Part shown: positions 42,442 through 51,541 of the stretch, piece after piece | Layout: the number at the start of each line of letters is the position of its first letter | Position numbering within the stretch: the stretch's first letter is position 1 | DNA from: Aquabacterium humicola | GTDB taxonomy: Bacteria; Pseudomonadota; Gammaproteobacteria; Burkholderiales; Burkholderiaceae_C | NCBI RefSeq assembly: GCF_030167915.1 | Contig: NZ_JARGNB010000001.1 | Coordinates: 62,001-126,000 of the forward strand | Reading direction: 5' to 3' | Length of the DNA: 64,000 nucleotides | Position numbers and translations under genes: made by a program | The notes under the pieces: model-generated | Database searches by the model: none | Told to the model about the DNA's origin: nothing | Seen by the model: only the letters and a program-made list of their open reading frames with translations

Positions 42442-44133
42442 TCAGGCGGCGGTGAGGTGGCGCTGCGCATCGGCGGCGGTCTTGAACGGCGCGGGGCCGA
42501 TGCGGCGCACGGTGTCGATGAAGCGCTCGCCGGCGCTGCGCTCGCGGCGGTAGACGTCGATCAGCGCCTCCAGCACGTCGGGCACTTCCTCGGCGGCGAA
42601 CGACGGGCCGATCACCTTGCCGGGCACCGCGGTGCCGGACAGCGTCGAGCCGTCGGAGCCGGCCAGCGACACCTGGTACCACTCGCTGCCGTCCTTGTCG
42701 ACGCCGAGGATGCCGATGTGGCCGCTGTGGTGGTGGCCGCAGCTGTTGATGCAGCCGCTGATGTGCAGGTCGATGTCGCCGATGTCGTAGACCGCGTCCA
42801 GGTCGTCGAAACGTTCGGTGATCGCCGCGGCGATCGGGATCGAGCGTGCGTTGGCCAGCGCGCAGAAGTCACCGCCGGGGCAGGCGATCATGTCGGTCAG
42901 CAGGCCGATGTTCGGCGTCGCGAAGCTGGCGTCGCGCGCGGCCTGCCACAGCGCGCGCAGCTCGCTCGCGCGCACCCAGGGCAGCAGCAGGTTCTGGTCG
43001 TGCGTGACGCGCAGCTCGCCGTGGCTGAAGCGGTCGGCGAGGTCGGCGGCCAGCTCCATCTGCACATCGGTCACGTCGCCGGGCGCCTGGCCCGGGCGCT
43101 TCAGCGACAGCGTGACGGCGCGGTAGCCCGGCACCTGGTGCGCATGAACGTTGCGCTCGAGCCAGCGGCTGAAGGCCTGGGGGCGGTCGACGTCGTCTGG
43201 CCGCGTCTCTTCGGCGATAGGCGCCACGCCCGCCGGGCGCACGAAGCAGGCGGCGACACGGTCGAATTCGGCCTGCGGGATCAGGTGGGCGCTGCCGGCG
43301 GCGTCGTCCTCGAGGATGTGCTTGAACTCCGCGGCGACGGCGTCGAAGAACTTCTTGCCTTCGGCCTTCACCAGGATCTTGATGCGGGCCTTGTAGGCGT
43401 TGTCGCGCCGCCCGTAGCGGTTGTAGACGCGCACGATCGCCTCGATGTAGCAGAGGATCTGCTGCCACGGCACGAAGGCGCTGGCGACCTGGCCGATCAC
43501 CGGCGTGCGGCCCATGCCGCCGCCCACCAGCACCTCGAAGCCCACGTCACCGGCCGCGTTCTTCTTCAGCTGCAGGCCGATGTCGTGCCAGGCGATCGCG
43601 GCGCGGTCTTCCTTCGCGCCGGAGACGGCGATCTTGAACTTGCGCGGCAGGAAGGCGAACTCGGGGTGCAGCGTGCTCCACTGGCGCAGGATCTCGCAGT
43701 AGGGCCGCGGGTCGACGATCTCGTCGGCGGCGACGCCGGCGGTGGCGTCGCTGGTGATGTTGCGGATGCAGTTGCCGCTGGTCTGGATGCCGTGCATGTC
43801 GACATCGGCCAGCAGCTCCATCACGTCGGCGGCCTTGGGCAGCGGAATCCAGTTGAACTGGCAGTTCTGGCGCGTCGTGAAGTGGGCGTAGCCGCGGTCG
43901 AACTCGCGGGCGATGCGGGCCAGGCGGCGCAGCTGGTTCGCGCTGAGTTCGCCGTAGGGCACGGCGATGCGGGCCATCGGCGCATGGCGCTGCACGTACC
44001 AGCCGTTCTGCAGGCGCAGCGGGCGGAAGTCGTCATCGGAGAGCTCGCCGCGCAGGTTGCGCTCCAGCTGGTCGCGGAACTGCGCCGCGCGGGCGTGCAC
44101 GAACTGGCGGTCGAAGTCGGTGTAGGCGTACAT
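42442..44133 (-). CDS. cysI: Sulfite/nitrite reductase hemoprotein, CysI type
   Basis: 563 residues with two nitrite/sulfite reductase ferredoxin-like repeats. The siroheme/[4Fe-4S] cysteines are in CPGGDFC and CINSCGHH. It reduces sulfite to sulfide with six electrons. No flavoprotein CysJ is encoded nearby, so ferredoxin is a plausible donor; fdxA and a ferredoxin reductase gene lie at the end of the cluster. The stretch GDIDLHISGCINSCG is well conserved in the ferredoxin- and CysJ-dependent forms alike, so the donor cannot be read from this protein alone. Confidence 0.93.
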   Translation of the reverse strand: MYAYTDFDRQFVHARAAQFRDQLERNLRGELSDDDFRPLRLQNGWYVQRHAPMARIAVPYGELSANQLRRLARIAREFDRGYAHFTTRQNCQFNWIPLPKAADVMELLADVDMHGIQTSGNCIRNITSDATAGVAADEIVDPRPYCEILRQWSTLHPEFAFLPRKFKIAVSGAKEDRAAIAWHDIGLQLKKNAAGDVGFEVLVGGGMGRTPVIGQVASAFVPWQQILCYIEAIVRVYNRYGRRDNAYKARIKILVKAEGKKFFDAVAAEFKHILEDDAAGSAHLIPQAEFDRVAACFVRPAGVAPIAEETRPDDVDRPQAFSRWLERNVHAHQVPGYRAVTLSLKRPGQAPGDVTDVQMELAADLADRFSHGELRVTHDQNLLLPWVRASELRALWQAARDASFATPNIGLLTDMIACPGGDFCALANARSIPIAAAITERFDDLDAVYDIGDIDLHISGCINSCGHHHSGHIGILGVDKDGSEWYQVSLAGSDGSTLSGTAVPGKVIGPSFAAEEVPDVLEALIDVYRRERSAGERFIDTVRRIGPAPFKTAADAQRHLTAA

Positions 44134-44164
44134 CGGGTGCTCTTCTTGTGGGTTCAGTCGGTGC

Positions 44165-44932
44165 TCAGTGGATCACCTTCAGGCCGGCGCCGACCAGCGA
44201 CAGGCACAGCAGCGTGCGCACGATGCGCTCGGGCATGGCCTTCGTCAGGTGGGCGCCGATCCAGATGCCGGGCAGCGAGCCGATCAGCAAAGCGCCGAGC
44301 AGGCCCCAGTCGATGTGGCCCAGCGTGGCGTGGCCGATGCCGGCGACGAGCGTCAGCGGCACGGCGTGCGCGATGTCGGTGCCGACCAGGCGCTGCGCCG
44401 GCAGGCGCGGGTACAGCAGCAGGATCAGCGTCGCGCCGACGGCGCCGGCGCCGATCGAGCTCAAGCTCACCAGCACGCCCAGCAGCACGCCGGCGGCGAT
44501 CGTCAGGCCGCGCTTGCGGCTCTCGGGCAGCCAGCGCTCCAGGCGGATGCCGACGGCCTGCCAGGCCTGGCGGTAGAAGACCGTGACGGCGGTCAGCAGC
44601 AGCGCGATGCCGAGCGCGAGGGTGAGCGCGCTGGCCCAGCCCTTGGTGACGCCGGTGAGGTGCATCATGCCGATCGTCGCGATCGACGCCGGGATGCTGC
44701 CCAACAGCATCAGGCCGGTGATGCGGTAGTCGACATGGCCGTGGCGGTGGTGGGCCCACGAACCGCCGGACTTGGTGATCGCGGCGAACCACAGGTCGGT
44801 ACCGATGGCCACCGCCGGGTGCAGCTTGAAGACGCTGATCAGCAGCGGCGTCATCAGCGAACCGCCGCCCACGCCGGTCATGCCGACGATGGCGCCGATG
44901 CCGAACCCACTGACGATCGCCAACCAATCCAT
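44165..44932 (-). CDS. TSUP (TauE/SafE) family transporter
   Basis: 255 residues, about seven to eight transmembrane helices, with the two-repeat TSUP pattern (GIGAIVGMTGVGGGSLMTPLL at the start and a second GxGA in LSSIGAGAVGATL). The family carries sulfur-containing anions such as sulfite, sulfolactate or thiosulfate. It is the first gene of the sulfate-reduction operon, 31 bases before cysI, and could serve as a sulfate importer or a sulfite exporter. Confidence 0.88.
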   Translation of the reverse strand: MDWLAIVSGFGIGAIVGMTGVGGGSLMTPLLISVFKLHPAVAIGTDLWFAAITKSGGSWAHHRHGHVDYRITGLMLLGSIPASIATIGMMHLTGVTKGWASALTLALGIALLLTAVTVFYRQAWQAVGIRLERWLPESRKRGLTIAAGVLLGVLVSLSSIGAGAVGATLILLLYPRLPAQRLVGTDIAHAVPLTLVAGIGHATLGHIDWGLLGALLIGSLPGIWIGAHLTKAMPERIVRTLLCLSLVGAGLKVIH

Positions 44933-45085
44933 GAATGCTCCAAGGCGTGCGGCCGGGCGGCCGTCCGAGTGGCGGACTGTAGTAAACCCGTATATAGATG
45001 AGAACTACATATAAGTTGTCTGCAAATTCTTCTGCGGAATTTAGAGATGCAAGCCGGGACCGGCCGTTTCCTAGAATCGCAGCCG
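44933..45085 (-). promoter_or_regulatory. Divergent promoter region of the cys operon and patatin gene
   Basis: An AT-rich island (about 44986-45045) in GC-rich DNA, with the partly symmetrical TATATAG and CATATAAG around GATGAGAACTA. It is the only plausible site for the TSUP-cys operon promoter and for LysR-type (CysB-like) control, but no consensus can be assigned with confidence. Confidence 0.4.
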
Positions 45086-45982
45086 ATGAACCGTCGTGAT
45101 GCCTGCCTGGGGCTCGCCGCGCTGCTCGCGCTGGCCGGCTGCCAGACCACCCCGCGGCCGGTGAGCCCTGCACCGCCGCCCGCCACCCCTGAACCCCCGC
45201 CGCGCCCGCCGAAGATCGGCCTGGCGCTGGGCGGCGGCGCCGCGCGCGGCTTCGCGCACATCGGCGTCATCCAGGTTCTGGAAGAAGCCGGCATCCGGCC
45301 GGAACTGGTCGTCGGCACGTCCGCCGGCAGCCTGGTCGCGGCGATGTACGCCGCCGGGCGCTCGGGCGCCGAGCTGGCGCGCATCGCGCTGGCGATGGAC
45401 GAATCGGCGATCACCGACTGGTCCTTCCCCGGCCGCGGGCTGATCCGCGGCGAAGCGCTGGCGCGCTACGTGCGCGAGCAGACCGGCGGCAAGTCGATCG
45501 AGCAGTTGCCGCTGCCGCTGGGCATCGTCGCCACCGACCTCGACAGCGGCGAGGCCGTGCTGTTCCAGCGCGGCGATCCCGGCGTCGCGGTGCGGGCATC
45601 CAGCGCGGTGCCGGCGGTGTTCCAGCCGGTGAAGATCGGCACGCGCGAATACGTCGACGGTGGCCTCGTGTCGCCGGTGCCGGTGCGCTTCGCCCGCCAG
45701 ATGGGTGCGGAGCTGGTGATCGCGGTCGACATCTCGACCGCCCCGGACGGCAACCCGACCGGCGACATGATGCGCCTGCTGCTGCAGACCTTCGCGATCA
45801 TGGGCCGCAGCATCAACCGCTTCGAGCTGAAGGAAGCCGACGTCGTGCTGCGACCGAAGCTGCGGGGCTTCTCGGGCGCCGACTTCACCGTGCGCAGGCA
45901 GACCATCGATGCCGGGCGCGAAGCGGCGCTCGCCGCGCTGGGGCCGCTGAAGCAGCGGCTGGCCGCGTTGGCGGCGCACTGA
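45086..45982 (+). CDS. Patatin-like phospholipase lipoprotein
   Basis: 298 residues. Signal peptide with lipobox LALAGC, then a Pro-rich linker (about 20-45), then a patatin domain: oxyanion-hole GGGAARG, nucleophile GTSAG (Ser about 85), and catalytic Asp in DGGLVSP. The Ser-Asp dyad is complete. Expected to be a lipid acyl hydrolase anchored to a membrane facing the periplasm. Resembles the RssA-like group of bacterial patatins but with its own lipid anchor. Diverges from the cys operon. Confidence 0.9.
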   Translation: MNRRDACLGLAALLALAGCQTTPRPVSPAPPPATPEPPPRPPKIGLALGGGAARGFAHIGVIQVLEEAGIRPELVVGTSAGSLVAAMYAAGRSGAELARIALAMDESAITDWSFPGRGLIRGEALARYVREQTGGKSIEQLPLPLGIVATDLDSGEAVLFQRGDPGVAVRASSAVPAVFQPVKIGTREYVDGGLVSPVPVRFARQMGAELVIAVDISTAPDGNPTGDMMRLLLQTFAIMGRSINRFELKEADVVLRPKLRGFSGADFTVRRQTIDAGREAALAALGPLKQRLAALAAH

Positions 45983-46041
45983 CGGACTGGCTCCGCCAAG
46001 AGCCGGAACCGCGGGGTAACAGGCGTTGCCGCCAAAGAAAA

Positions 46042-46067
46042 AGCCCGCAAGCCGAAGCCTGCGGGCT
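46042..46067 (-). terminator. Rho-independent terminator of the phasin gene
   Basis: AGCCCGCA and TGCGGGCT form an 8-bp stem with a ten-base loop; on the minus strand it is followed by TTTTTCTTT. It is about 170 bases downstream of the phasin stop and also converges with the patatin gene end. Confidence 0.75.
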
Positions 46068-46208
46068 GAAGGTACCTTGAAAGGGGGTTTCGAGAGGTAC
46101 CGAGGAGACAACCTTTCACCCTGACCGCAGCGCGCTAACGCCACGGTCGCTGGTCTGAGGCCCGGGCCGGCGGATTGGTTCCGCCTTTCTCCGTGACACG
46201 ACCCGCTT

Positions 46209-46232
46209 CAGGCCCGCGACTGCGCGGGCCTG
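46209..46232 (-). promoter_or_regulatory. 10-bp perfect stem-loop just after the phasin stop
   Basis: CAGGCCCGCG pairs perfectly with CGCGGGCCTG around a four-base loop, five bases past the stop codon. No T-run follows. It may protect the 3' end of an abundant phasin mRNA, or be the first of two tandem termination structures. Confidence 0.5.
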
Positions 46233-46237
46233 GGTCA

Positions 46238-46801
46238 TCAGGCGGCGCGCTTGGCCGGCTTGACGGAAGCGGCCTGCGACGCCTTCACGGCCGTCGTGGT
46301 GACGGCATTGAAGTTGGCTTCGGCGATGTCGGCAGCCTGCTTGGCGGCCTTGTTGACCGACTCGTAGGCGTTGTTGGCGGCGGTGATCGCCGACTTGACC
46401 AGCGTCACGGCGTTCTCGGTGCCGGCCGGGGCGTTCTTGACGGCGGTGTCGACGGCCGACAGGAACTTCTTCTGCAGCTCGGCGAGCTGGGTCTCGGCGG
46501 TCTTGGTGACTTCGCTGTTGGTCGCGCTGGCGATGTCGTACAGGTGACGGCTGTAGGCAGCGGCCTTCTCGGCCGACGGCTGCAGCAGGCTGGCTTGCAG
46601 GGCCAGCAGCTCTTGCGCGTCCTTGACGGCCAGCACGGCCAGGGTGTTCTCGGCGACTTCGCCCAGCGCGGTCTTCGCGACTTGCAGGTTCAGTTCGACC
46701 AGCTTCTCGACGCCTTCGAAGGCCTTGTTGGTCAGACCGAACAGGGTCTCGATGTTGGCCTTGTTGGCGGCGGCGAATTGCTCGGGGGTCAGGTAGGACA
46801 T
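46238..46801 (-). CDS. phaP: Phasin, PHA granule-associated protein
   Basis: 187 residues, almost wholly helical and Ala/Lys-rich, with the phasin_2 pattern: [28 protein letters not shown] at the N-terminus and a Lys/Ala-rich C-terminus. Phasins coat polyhydroxyalkanoate granules and limit their size. GGAG precedes the ATG. A strong promoter and a near-perfect palindrome lie upstream, as expected for PhaR-controlled phasins. Presence implies PHA storage; the synthase is outside the window. Confidence 0.95.
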   Translation of the reverse strand: MSYLTPEQFAAANKANIETLFGLTNKAFEGVEKLVELNLQVAKTALGEVAENTLAVLAVKDAQELLALQASLLQPSAEKAAAYSRHLYDIASATNSEVTKTAETQLAELQKKFLSAVDTAVKNAPAGTENAVTLVKSAITAANNAYESVNKAAKQAADIAEANFNAVTTTAVKASQAASVKPAKRAA

Positions 46802-46838
46802 GTGCGGCTCCGTAGGAAGTGGGTAGATCTGAATTCCG

Positions 46839-46890
46839 ATGTTGCACTGCAACATGACCCGAAGTATAGAGGCCGGCGACGTGATTGCAA
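46839..46890 (-). promoter_or_regulatory. Phasin promoter with palindromic operator at the start site
   Basis: On the minus strand TTGCAA (46885-46890), a 16-base spacer and TATACT (46863-46868) form a promoter. Right downstream, ATGTTGCACTGCAACAT (46839-46855) is a perfect 8-bp-arm palindrome around one base, placed over the predicted start of transcription. Another TTGC/GCAA-type sequence is near 46900-46915. The TGC/GCA dyad and position fit a PhaR repressor site; the regulator is not in the window. Confidence 0.65.
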
Positions 46891-46984
46891 GACATTTTTG
46901 TTGCGGTGCAGCAATCTAGGGATGCCGGCCTAGTTCAGCCCTGGATCGATCCGTTACCGCCGCTTCGCCACAATGCCGTCATCG

Positions 46985-47965
46985 ATGCAAGTCTTCAGCA
47001 ACGACCGTTTCGCGCTGGCACTGCCCGCGGGCCACACGTTCCCGATGCCGAAGTACCGGCTGCTGCGCGAACGGGTACAGGCCGAGCTGCCCGAACTGCG
47101 GCTCGCCGAAGCCGAGGCGGCTTCCGAAGGCGAGCTCGCGCTGGCCCACACGCCCGACTACATCGGCTCGGTCTTCGCCGGCACGCTGCCCGGGCCGGCA
47201 CAGCGGGCGATCGGGTTTCCGTGGTCGCCGCAGATGGTGGAGCGCTCGCGGCGCTCGGTCGGCGCGACGATCGCCGCGGCCCGCGCCGCGCTGGCCGAAG
47301 GCGTCGGCCTGCAGCTAGGCGGCGGCACGCACCACGCCTACGCCGACCGGGGCGGCGGCTACTGCGTATTCAACGACGTGGCCGTGGCGGCGCGACTGAT
47401 GCAGGCGGAGGTGCACCGGCGCGAGCGCCGCCTGCTGCGGGTCTGGGTGATCGACCTCGACGTGCACCAGGGCAACGGCACCGCGGCGATCTTCCAGGAC
47501 GATCCGACCGTCTTCACGCTGTCGCTGCACGGCGCGAAGAACTTCCCGTTCCGCAAGGAGCGCGGCGACCTCGACGTCGAGCTGCCCGACGGCTGCCGCG
47601 ACGAGGCCTACCTCGATGCGCTGGACCGCGCGTTCGAACAATCCTGGCAGCGCCAGCGCGAAGCGCCGCCCGGCCTGGTCTTCTACCTCGCCGGTGCCGA
47701 CCCGCACGAGGATGACCGGCTCGGGCGGCTGAAGCTCAGCCTGGCGGGCCTGGCCGAACGCGACCGCCGAATCTTCGATCGCCTGCTGCACCACCGCGTG
47801 CCGGTCGTCGTGACGATGGCCGGCGGTTATGGCCGGGACATCGCGGTGACGGTCGCCGCGCAGATGGAGACGGTCCGCCTGGCGCTCGGCGCCTGGAACC
47901 GCTGGCAGACCTGCCATGCGCGCGACAGCGCGCCGGCGGCCGGCTGGCAACAATCGCCCGCATGA
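46985..47965 (+). CDS. Histone deacetylase-family (class IV-like) amidohydrolase
   Basis: 326 residues. HDAC fold motifs: GGGTHHAYADRGGGYCVFND, zinc ligands in IDLDVHQGNGT (Asp and His) and AGADPHEDDRLG (Asp), and the transition-state Tyr in MAGGYGRD. The ATG at 46985 matches the family start; one at 46973 adds four residues. Bacterial members deacetylate small acetylated amines or proteins; the substrate is unknown here. The stop overlaps the next thioesterase start (ATGA). Confidence 0.93.
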   Translation: MQVFSNDRFALALPAGHTFPMPKYRLLRERVQAELPELRLAEAEAASEGELALAHTPDYIGSVFAGTLPGPAQRAIGFPWSPQMVERSRRSVGATIAAARAALAEGVGLQLGGGTHHAYADRGGGYCVFNDVAVAARLMQAEVHRRERRLLRVWVIDLDVHQGNGTAAIFQDDPTVFTLSLHGAKNFPFRKERGDLDVELPDGCRDEAYLDALDRAFEQSWQRQREAPPGLVFYLAGADPHEDDRLGRLKLSLAGLAERDRRIFDRLLHHRVPVVVTMAGGYGRDIAVTVAAQMETVRLALGAWNRWQTCHARDSAPAAGWQQSPA

Positions 47966-48408
47966 GCATTCGTCCGATACCCGAGGGCCGCGAGACCTTC
48001 CGCCACCACGCCCGCATCACCACGCGCTGGATGGACAACGACCTCTACGGCCACGTCAACAACGTCCAGTACTACAGCTACTTCGACACGGTGGTGAACC
48101 GCTACCTGATCGAGGCCGGTGCGCTCGACATCCATGCCGGCGCGGTGATCGGCCTCGTCGTCGAGACGCACTGCAACTACTTCGCGCCGCTGTCGTTCCC
48201 GATGGAGGTCGAGGCCGGGCTGCGTGTCGCGCATGTGGGCAGCTCGAGCGTGCGCTACGAGATCGGCCTGTTCGCGCCGGGAGAGCCCCTGGCAGCGGCG
48301 ATCGGCCATTTCGTGCATGTCTACGTCGACCGCCAGACGCGCCGGCCCGTGCCGCTGCCCGACGCGCTGAAGCAGGCGCTGCAGCCGCTGCGTCCGATCG
48401 GCGGCTGA
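47962..48408 (+). CDS. Acyl-CoA thioesterase, 4HBT/YbgC-like
   Basis: 148-residue hot-dog protein with TTRWMDNDLYGHVNNVQYYSYFD, in which the D-x-Y-G-H-V-N-N segment is the active-site helix of the 4HBT superfamily. Translationally coupled to the HDAC-like gene (ATGA overlap). Expected to hydrolyse acyl-CoA esters in the cytoplasm; chain specificity is not predictable. Confidence 0.9.
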   Translation: MSIRPIPEGRETFRHHARITTRWMDNDLYGHVNNVQYYSYFDTVVNRYLIEAGALDIHAGAVIGLVVETHCNYFAPLSFPMEVEAGLRVAHVGSSSVRYEIGLFAPGEPLAAAIGHFVHVYVDRQTRRPVPLPDALKQALQPLRPIGG

Positions 48409-48509
48409 CTGCGGGTTGTCCCGAGCGGCGGATTCAGCCGCCGTTCAGCCGCGCGCGCAGTGCGCTTCCTAGAATGCGCCGCCATTGCCCACCAACGCGG
48501 AAGCTGCGC

Positions 48510-49931
48510 ATGCGATTCGGTCGAACCCTGCCCCTGCTGTCGTTCGGGCTCGGCCTCTGGACAGTGGCCACCGCGGCGACGGCGGCCGAGGTGAACGGTG
48601 CGGCGCTCGCCGCGTGGTGGGGGCTGCCCTTTGCCGGCGTGCTGCTGTCGATCGCGTTGATGCCGCTGCTGGCACCCCAGGTCTGGCACCACCACTACGG
48701 CAAGATCGCCGCCGGCTGGGCACTGGCCTTCGTGCTGCCCTTCGCGGCCAGCTACGGCGCCGGCACCGCGGCGCAGGCGCTGCTGCACACGCTGCTGGCC
48801 GAGTACCTGCCGTTCATCATCCTGCTCACGGCGCTGTTCACCGTCTCGGGCGGCATCTACGTGCGCGGCAACCTGCACGGCAGCCCCGCGCTGAACACCG
48901 GCCTGATGGCCATCGGCGCGGTGCTCGCGAGCCTGATGGGCACCACCGGCGCGTCGATGCTGCTGATCCGGCCGCTGATTCGCGCCAATGACAACCGGCG
49001 GCACGTCGCGCACGTCGTCATCTTCTTCATCTTCATCGTCAGCAATGCCGGCGGCTCGCTGACGCCGCTGGGCGATCCGCCGCTGTTCCTCGGCTTCCTG
49101 AAGGGCGTGGAGTTCACCTGGACGCTGAAGCACCTGTTTCCGGAGACGCTGTTCCTCGTCGGGGCGCTGCTGGCGATCTTCTTCGCGCTCGACAGCTACT
49201 GGTACCGCCGCGAGGGCGTGCTGCCCGTCGACCCCACGCCCGACGCGGCCCCCACCTTCGGCCTGGACGGCAAGGTGAACCTGCTGTCGCTGGCCGCCAT
49301 CGTGGCGCTGGTGCTGATGAGCGGCACCTGGCAGCCGGGCATCGCCTTCGACGTCTGGGGAACGACGGTCGAACTGCAGCAGCTGGTGCGCGACGGCCTG
49401 CTGATCGTCGTCACGTTCGTGTCGCTGGCGATCACGCCGCAGTCGGTGCGGCTGGCCAACCAGTTCGGCTGGGGGCCGATGCAGGAGGTCGCCAAGCTCT
49501 TCATCGGCATCTTCGTGACGATGCTGCCGGTGCTCGCGATGCTGAAGGCTGGCGAGTCCGGCGCCTTCGCCGCCGTGACGCGCGCGGTGACGGGTGCCGA
49601 CGGCCAGCCGCTGCCGTGGGCCTACTTCTGGTTCAGCGGCATCCTGTCGTCCTTCCTCGACAACGCGCCGACCTACCTCGTCTTCTTCAACCTCGCCGGC
49701 GGCGATCCGCAGCAGCTGATGGGGCCGCTGGCGACGACGCTGGCCGCCATCTCTGCCGGCTCGGTCTTCATGGGCGCGAACAGCTACATCGGCAACGCGC
49801 CGAACTTCATGGTCAAGGCGATCGCCGAGGACCGCGGCATCCGCATGCCCAGCTTCTTCGGCTACATGCTGTGGTCCGGCACCATCCTGATACCGCTGTT
49901 CGTGCTGATCACGTTCATCTGGATGACCTGA
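48510..49931 (+). CDS. Ion-transporter superfamily (NhaD/ArsB/citrate-type) antiporter
   Basis: 473 residues with a signal-like first helix and about twelve to thirteen transmembrane segments. The SNAGGSLTPLGDPP loop and the later FSGILSSFLDNAPTYLVFFN followed by MGANSYIGNAPNFMVKAIAE are the two symmetric pore hairpins typical of NhaD-like sodium/proton antiporters (UIT family). It probably exchanges Na+ or transports an organic acid; substrate is uncertain. Followed four bases later by a hydroxyacid dehydrogenase gene. Confidence 0.85.
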   Translation: MRFGRTLPLLSFGLGLWTVATAATAAEVNGAALAAWWGLPFAGVLLSIALMPLLAPQVWHHHYGKIAAGWALAFVLPFAASYGAGTAAQALLHTLLAEYLPFIILLTALFTVSGGIYVRGNLHGSPALNTGLMAIGAVLASLMGTTGASMLLIRPLIRANDNRRHVAHVVIFFIFIVSNAGGSLTPLGDPPLFLGFLKGVEFTWTLKHLFPETLFLVGALLAIFFALDSYWYRREGVLPVDPTPDAAPTFGLDGKVNLLSLAAIVALVLMSGTWQPGIAFDVWGTTVELQQLVRDGLLIVVTFVSLAITPQSVRLANQFGWGPMQEVAKLFIGIFVTMLPVLAMLKAGESGAFAAVTRAVTGADGQPLPWAYFWFSGILSSFLDNAPTYLVFFNLAGGDPQQLMGPLATTLAAISAGSVFMGANSYIGNAPNFMVKAIAEDRGIRMPSFFGYMLWSGTILIPLFVLITFIWMT

Positions 49932-49935
49932 GGCC

Positions 49936-50922
49936 ATGAACCAGATCCTGGTCGCGATTCCCGTGTTCGACGACGTGCTGGCGCGCCTGCGCGAGCACTT
50001 CGAGGTCGACAGCTGCGGCGACGCGCCGATCACCGCGCGCGACGAGCTGATCCACCGGCTGCAGGGCCGGCGCGGCGTCTTCGTCGCCGGCACGCCGACG
50101 ATCGATGCCGCGCTGCTCGATGCCTGCCCCGACCTGCGCGCGGTCTGCAGCATGGCGGTGGGCTTCAACAACATCGACGTGCCGGCCTGCACGGCGCGCG
50201 GCGTGCTGGTCAGCAACGCGCCCGGCGTGCTGACCGAGACGACCGCCGACTTCGGCTTCGCGCTGATGATGGCCACCGCGCGCCGCATCGCCGAAAGCGA
50301 ACACTTCCTGCGCGCCGGCCGCTGGACCGAATGGCGCTACGACCTCTTCGCCGGCGCCGACGTGCACGGCGCGACCCTGGGCGTACTCGGCATGGGCCGC
50401 ATCGGCCAGGCGATCGCGCGGCGCGGCGCACTGGGTTTCGGCATGCCGGTGATCTACCACAACCGCTCACGGCTCGACGCGGCCGTCGAGCAGGAACTGG
50501 GTGCGCGCTGGGTCGACAAGGCGACGCTGATGCGCGAGGCCGACCACCTGGTGATCGTCGTGCCGTACAGCCCGGCCTCGCACCACCTCGTCGGCGCGGC
50601 CGAGCTGGCGTTGATGAAGCCGACCGCCACGCTGACCAACGTCGCGCGTGGCGGGGTCGTCGACGACGCGGCGCTGGCGCAGGCGCTGCGCGAGCGCCGC
50701 ATCGCGGCCGCGGGCCTGGACGTGTTCGAAGGCGAGCCGGCCGTGCACCCCGCGCTGCTGGAGGTGCCGAACGTCGTGCTGACGCCGCACATCGCCAGCG
50801 CCAGCCTGCCGACGCGGCGCGCGATGGCCAACCTGGCGGCCGACAACCTGATCGCGGCGCTGGGTGGCGGCGCCGGCCAGCCGCCGACGGCGCTGAATCC
50901 CGAGGTGCTGCCGCTGCGCTAG
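49936..50922 (+). CDS. ghrB: D-2-hydroxyacid dehydrogenase, glyoxylate/hydroxypyruvate reductase B type
   Basis: 328 residues. NAD(P)-binding GVLGMGRIGQAIARR, catalytic Arg in NVARGGVVDD, Glu in VFEGEPAV and His in LTPHIASAS. The SMAVGFNNIDVPACTARGVLVSNAPGVLTE region is characteristic of the GhrB/TkrA group, which reduces glyoxylate, hydroxypyruvate and 2-ketogluconate. Nearly overlaps the antiporter gene, so the two may be co-expressed. Confidence 0.9.
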   Translation: MNQILVAIPVFDDVLARLREHFEVDSCGDAPITARDELIHRLQGRRGVFVAGTPTIDAALLDACPDLRAVCSMAVGFNNIDVPACTARGVLVSNAPGVLTETTADFGFALMMATARRIAESEHFLRAGRWTEWRYDLFAGADVHGATLGVLGMGRIGQAIARRGALGFGMPVIYHNRSRLDAAVEQELGARWVDKATLMREADHLVIVVPYSPASHHLVGAAELALMKPTATLTNVARGGVVDDAALAQALRERRIAAAGLDVFEGEPAVHPALLEVPNVVLTPHIASASLPTRRAMANLAADNLIAALGGGAGQPPTALNPEVLPLR

Positions 50923-50929
50923 CGCCGGA

Positions 50930-51541
50930 TCAGAGCGGCCACGACGGCAGCGGCGTGACGTCGGCGGTCGGCCGCGAGGGCGTGCGCGCGACGTTCATCA
51001 CCCACGACACCATCACGAAGTAGCCGACCAGCGTCGACAGCTCGACGACGCCGGCTTCGCCGAAGGTCTCGACCGCAAGGGCGTAGGTGGCATCGGCGAG
51101 GCCGTTGCGCTGCAGCAGTTCGGTCGCGACGTCGACCGCCACCTGCTCGTCGGCCTTCAGGCCCTCGGGCCGCGCGGCGACCCGCACCGCTTCGAGCGCG
51201 GCGGCCGCGACGCCGGCGGCTTCGGCCAGCGGCCGGTGCATCACCCACTCGAACTGGTTGCCGACCTCGCGTGCGGCGACGCAGATCGCGAGCTCGCGCA
51301 CGCGGGCGTCGAGCGTGCCCCCGAATCGCAGCGCCTCGCCGAGCTGCGCGACGCGGTCCAGCAGCGCCGGCGTGCGCAGCAGCGGCACGAAGGGGCCATA
51401 GACGGCCTTGCGCGGCCCGTCGATCAACGCCTGCGCGGCGGCGCGCTGCTCGGCGTTCAGCTGATCCATCGGCGGCAGCGGCAGGCGTTCGCCGCCGCGC
51501 CCCTGTTCAACGGGGCGCGGCGAGGGGGTCGGTTCGGACAT
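50930..51541 (-). CDS. Carboxymuconolactone decarboxylase-like (AhpD-type) protein
   Basis: 203 residues, helical, with the CMD pattern DARVRELAICVAAREVGNQFEWVMH; the canonical AhpD CxxC pair is absent, so peroxidase activity is unlikely. A second half-repeat ends in ELSTLVGYFVMVSWVMN. The ATG at 51541 lies inside the 3' end of the MFS gene, overlapping it by 35 bases. Function unclear; related proteins decarboxylate lactones in aromatic degradation. Confidence 0.85.
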   Translation of the reverse strand: MSEPTPSPRPVEQGRGGERLPLPPMDQLNAEQRAAAQALIDGPRKAVYGPFVPLLRTPALLDRVAQLGEALRFGGTLDARVRELAICVAAREVGNQFEWVMHRPLAEAAGVAAAALEAVRVAARPEGLKADEQVAVDVATELLQRNGLADATYALAVETFGEAGVVELSTLVGYFVMVSWVMNVARTPSRPTADVTPLPSWPL

